Assembly (NCBI RefSeq): GCF_965249985.1
Contig: NZ_OZ252280.1
Origin: Algiphilus sp022763315
GTDB taxonomy: Bacteria > Pseudomonadota > Gammaproteobacteria > Nevskiales > Nevskiaceae
Direction: 5' to 3' (one strand)
Length of the DNA stretch: 64,000 nt
Positions 63,589-64,000 of the stretch are shown here, one piece after another. The notes under the pieces are model-generated. The model saw only the letters and a program-made list of their open reading frames with translations. It did not search any database and was not told the DNA's origin. The stretch's first letter is position 1. Every line of letters starts with the position of its first letter. A program made the translations under genes and the position numbers.

Positions 63589-64000
63589 CTAGTGGTTTTG
63601 GTGGAAAGACTGCCACCGTCCCGGTGTCATCCCGAAGGCCCGCAGGAAGTGCCGCGTCATATGGCTCTGGTCGCTGAACCCGGCGGTGATTGCGGCATCA
63701 GCCAAGCTTCGGCCGGCCAGAATCTGGGATTTCGCGACATCCAACCGCCGCATTAACGCATAGCGCATGGGGCTGACGCCGTAGCATCGGCGGAACTGAC
63801 GCGCGATGGTGAAACGGCTGAGACCATAGGCTGCTTCGAGAGCGGACATCGCAATGGTGGCCTGCGGTGCATCGTCCAGTTCCGCCTTGATGCGGCGCAG
63901 GGTATCGAAAGCGATCGCGGTGCGCCGCCGCTGTGCACCGTCATGGCGCTGCAGTGCGTCTACCAGTTCGGCGATGGCGCTGACGAGGGCAAGCTCTGAT
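63589..64000 (-). CDS. AraC family transcriptional regulator, C-terminal part (cut by window end)
   Basis: The frame is open from its stop at 63589 up to the window end at 64000, so the 5' part lies outside. The visible 137 residues contain the tandem HTH of the AraC family. The first helix set is A-L-E-A-A-Y-G-L-S-R-F-T-I-A-R-Q-F and the second is S-L-A-D-A-A-I-T-A-G-F-S-D-Q-S-H-M-T-R-H-F, ending G-M-T-P-G-R-W. Ligand domain and target are unknown. It converges with the SDR gene. Confidence 0.9.
   Translation of the reverse strand, partial: SELALVSAIAELVDALQRHDGAQRRRTAIAFDTLRRIKAELDDAPQATIAMSALEAAYGLSRFTIARQFRRCYGVSPMRYALMRRLDVAKSQILAGRSLADAAITAGFSDQSHMTRHFLRAFGMTPGRWQSFHQNH

Overview
The window is a GC-rich (roughly 60-65 % by eye), gene-dense bacterial chromosome segment. 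The housekeeping content points to a gammaproteobacterium: the rpsP-rimM-trmD-rplS operon next to ffh, the divergent ppsA/ppsR pair, a 4.5S RNA gene upstream of dnaX-ybaB-recR, the ribF-ileS-lspA-ispH operon followed by type IV pilin genes, and Fe-SOD with a CGFS glutaredoxin. The mix resembles the Nevskiales/Salinisphaerales/Xanthomonadales side of the class. That placement is an inference and no species can be named.

Layout. 1-7.4 kb: end of radA, a CorC-type membrane protein, a CcsA-family protein, an MBL hydrolase, ffh and the ribosome/tRNA-modification operon. 7.4-16.5 kb: small lipoprotein, GST, trxB, ahpC, sppA, two alpha/beta hydrolases, nadC, argF, sodB. 16.6-28.5 kb: grxD, an isocitrate dehydrogenase with a C-terminal CBS pair, a CinA N-terminal-like protein, an EamA permease, ppsA/ppsR, a Tat-exported PhoD phosphatase, phosphoglucomutase and a DUF1249 protein. 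28.5-38.9 kb: SRP RNA, a cluster of small hairpin repeats, dnaX-ybaB-recR, phhB, a HAD phosphatase, orn, ribF-ileS-lspA-ispH. 38.9-48.8 kb: a type IV minor pilin cluster (fimT-pilV-pilW-pilX-pilY1-pilE plus a second pilin), with thiO embedded on the opposite strand.

49.0-53.0 kb: an integrated element of about 4 kb in a tRNA-Thr(CGT) gene. It has a tyrosine integrase beside the intact tRNA, a partial tRNA-like 3' end at the far side, and inverted TGGCACA-type repeats just inside both ends. Its cargo is visibly AT-richer than the flanks. The cargo is a protein with the layout of a class III nucleotidyl-cyclase fold, followed on the same strand by a DUF4365-like protein with a D...QxK nuclease-type core. 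This two-gene cargo is the best candidate in the window for an undescribed, possibly defensive, system; that function is inference only.

53.3-64 kb: an accessory-looking stretch rich in regulators (three LysR, one AraC), each near a metabolic gene: azoreductase, [2Fe-2S]-type dihydroxy-acid dehydratase and a short-chain dehydrogenase. It also holds a run of less-studied proteins (glycolipid-binding family, CYTH, NAD-dependent epimerase, DUF2267), non-coding gaps and a decayed rhodanese-like fragment.

Operon logic: ATGA/GTGA start-stop overlaps tie trmD-rplS, orn-ribF-ileS-lspA-ispH and fimT-pilV-pilW. Divergent pairs (ppsA/ppsR, azoR/LysR, ilvD/LysR, sodB/grxD, pilin/thiO) share short control regions.
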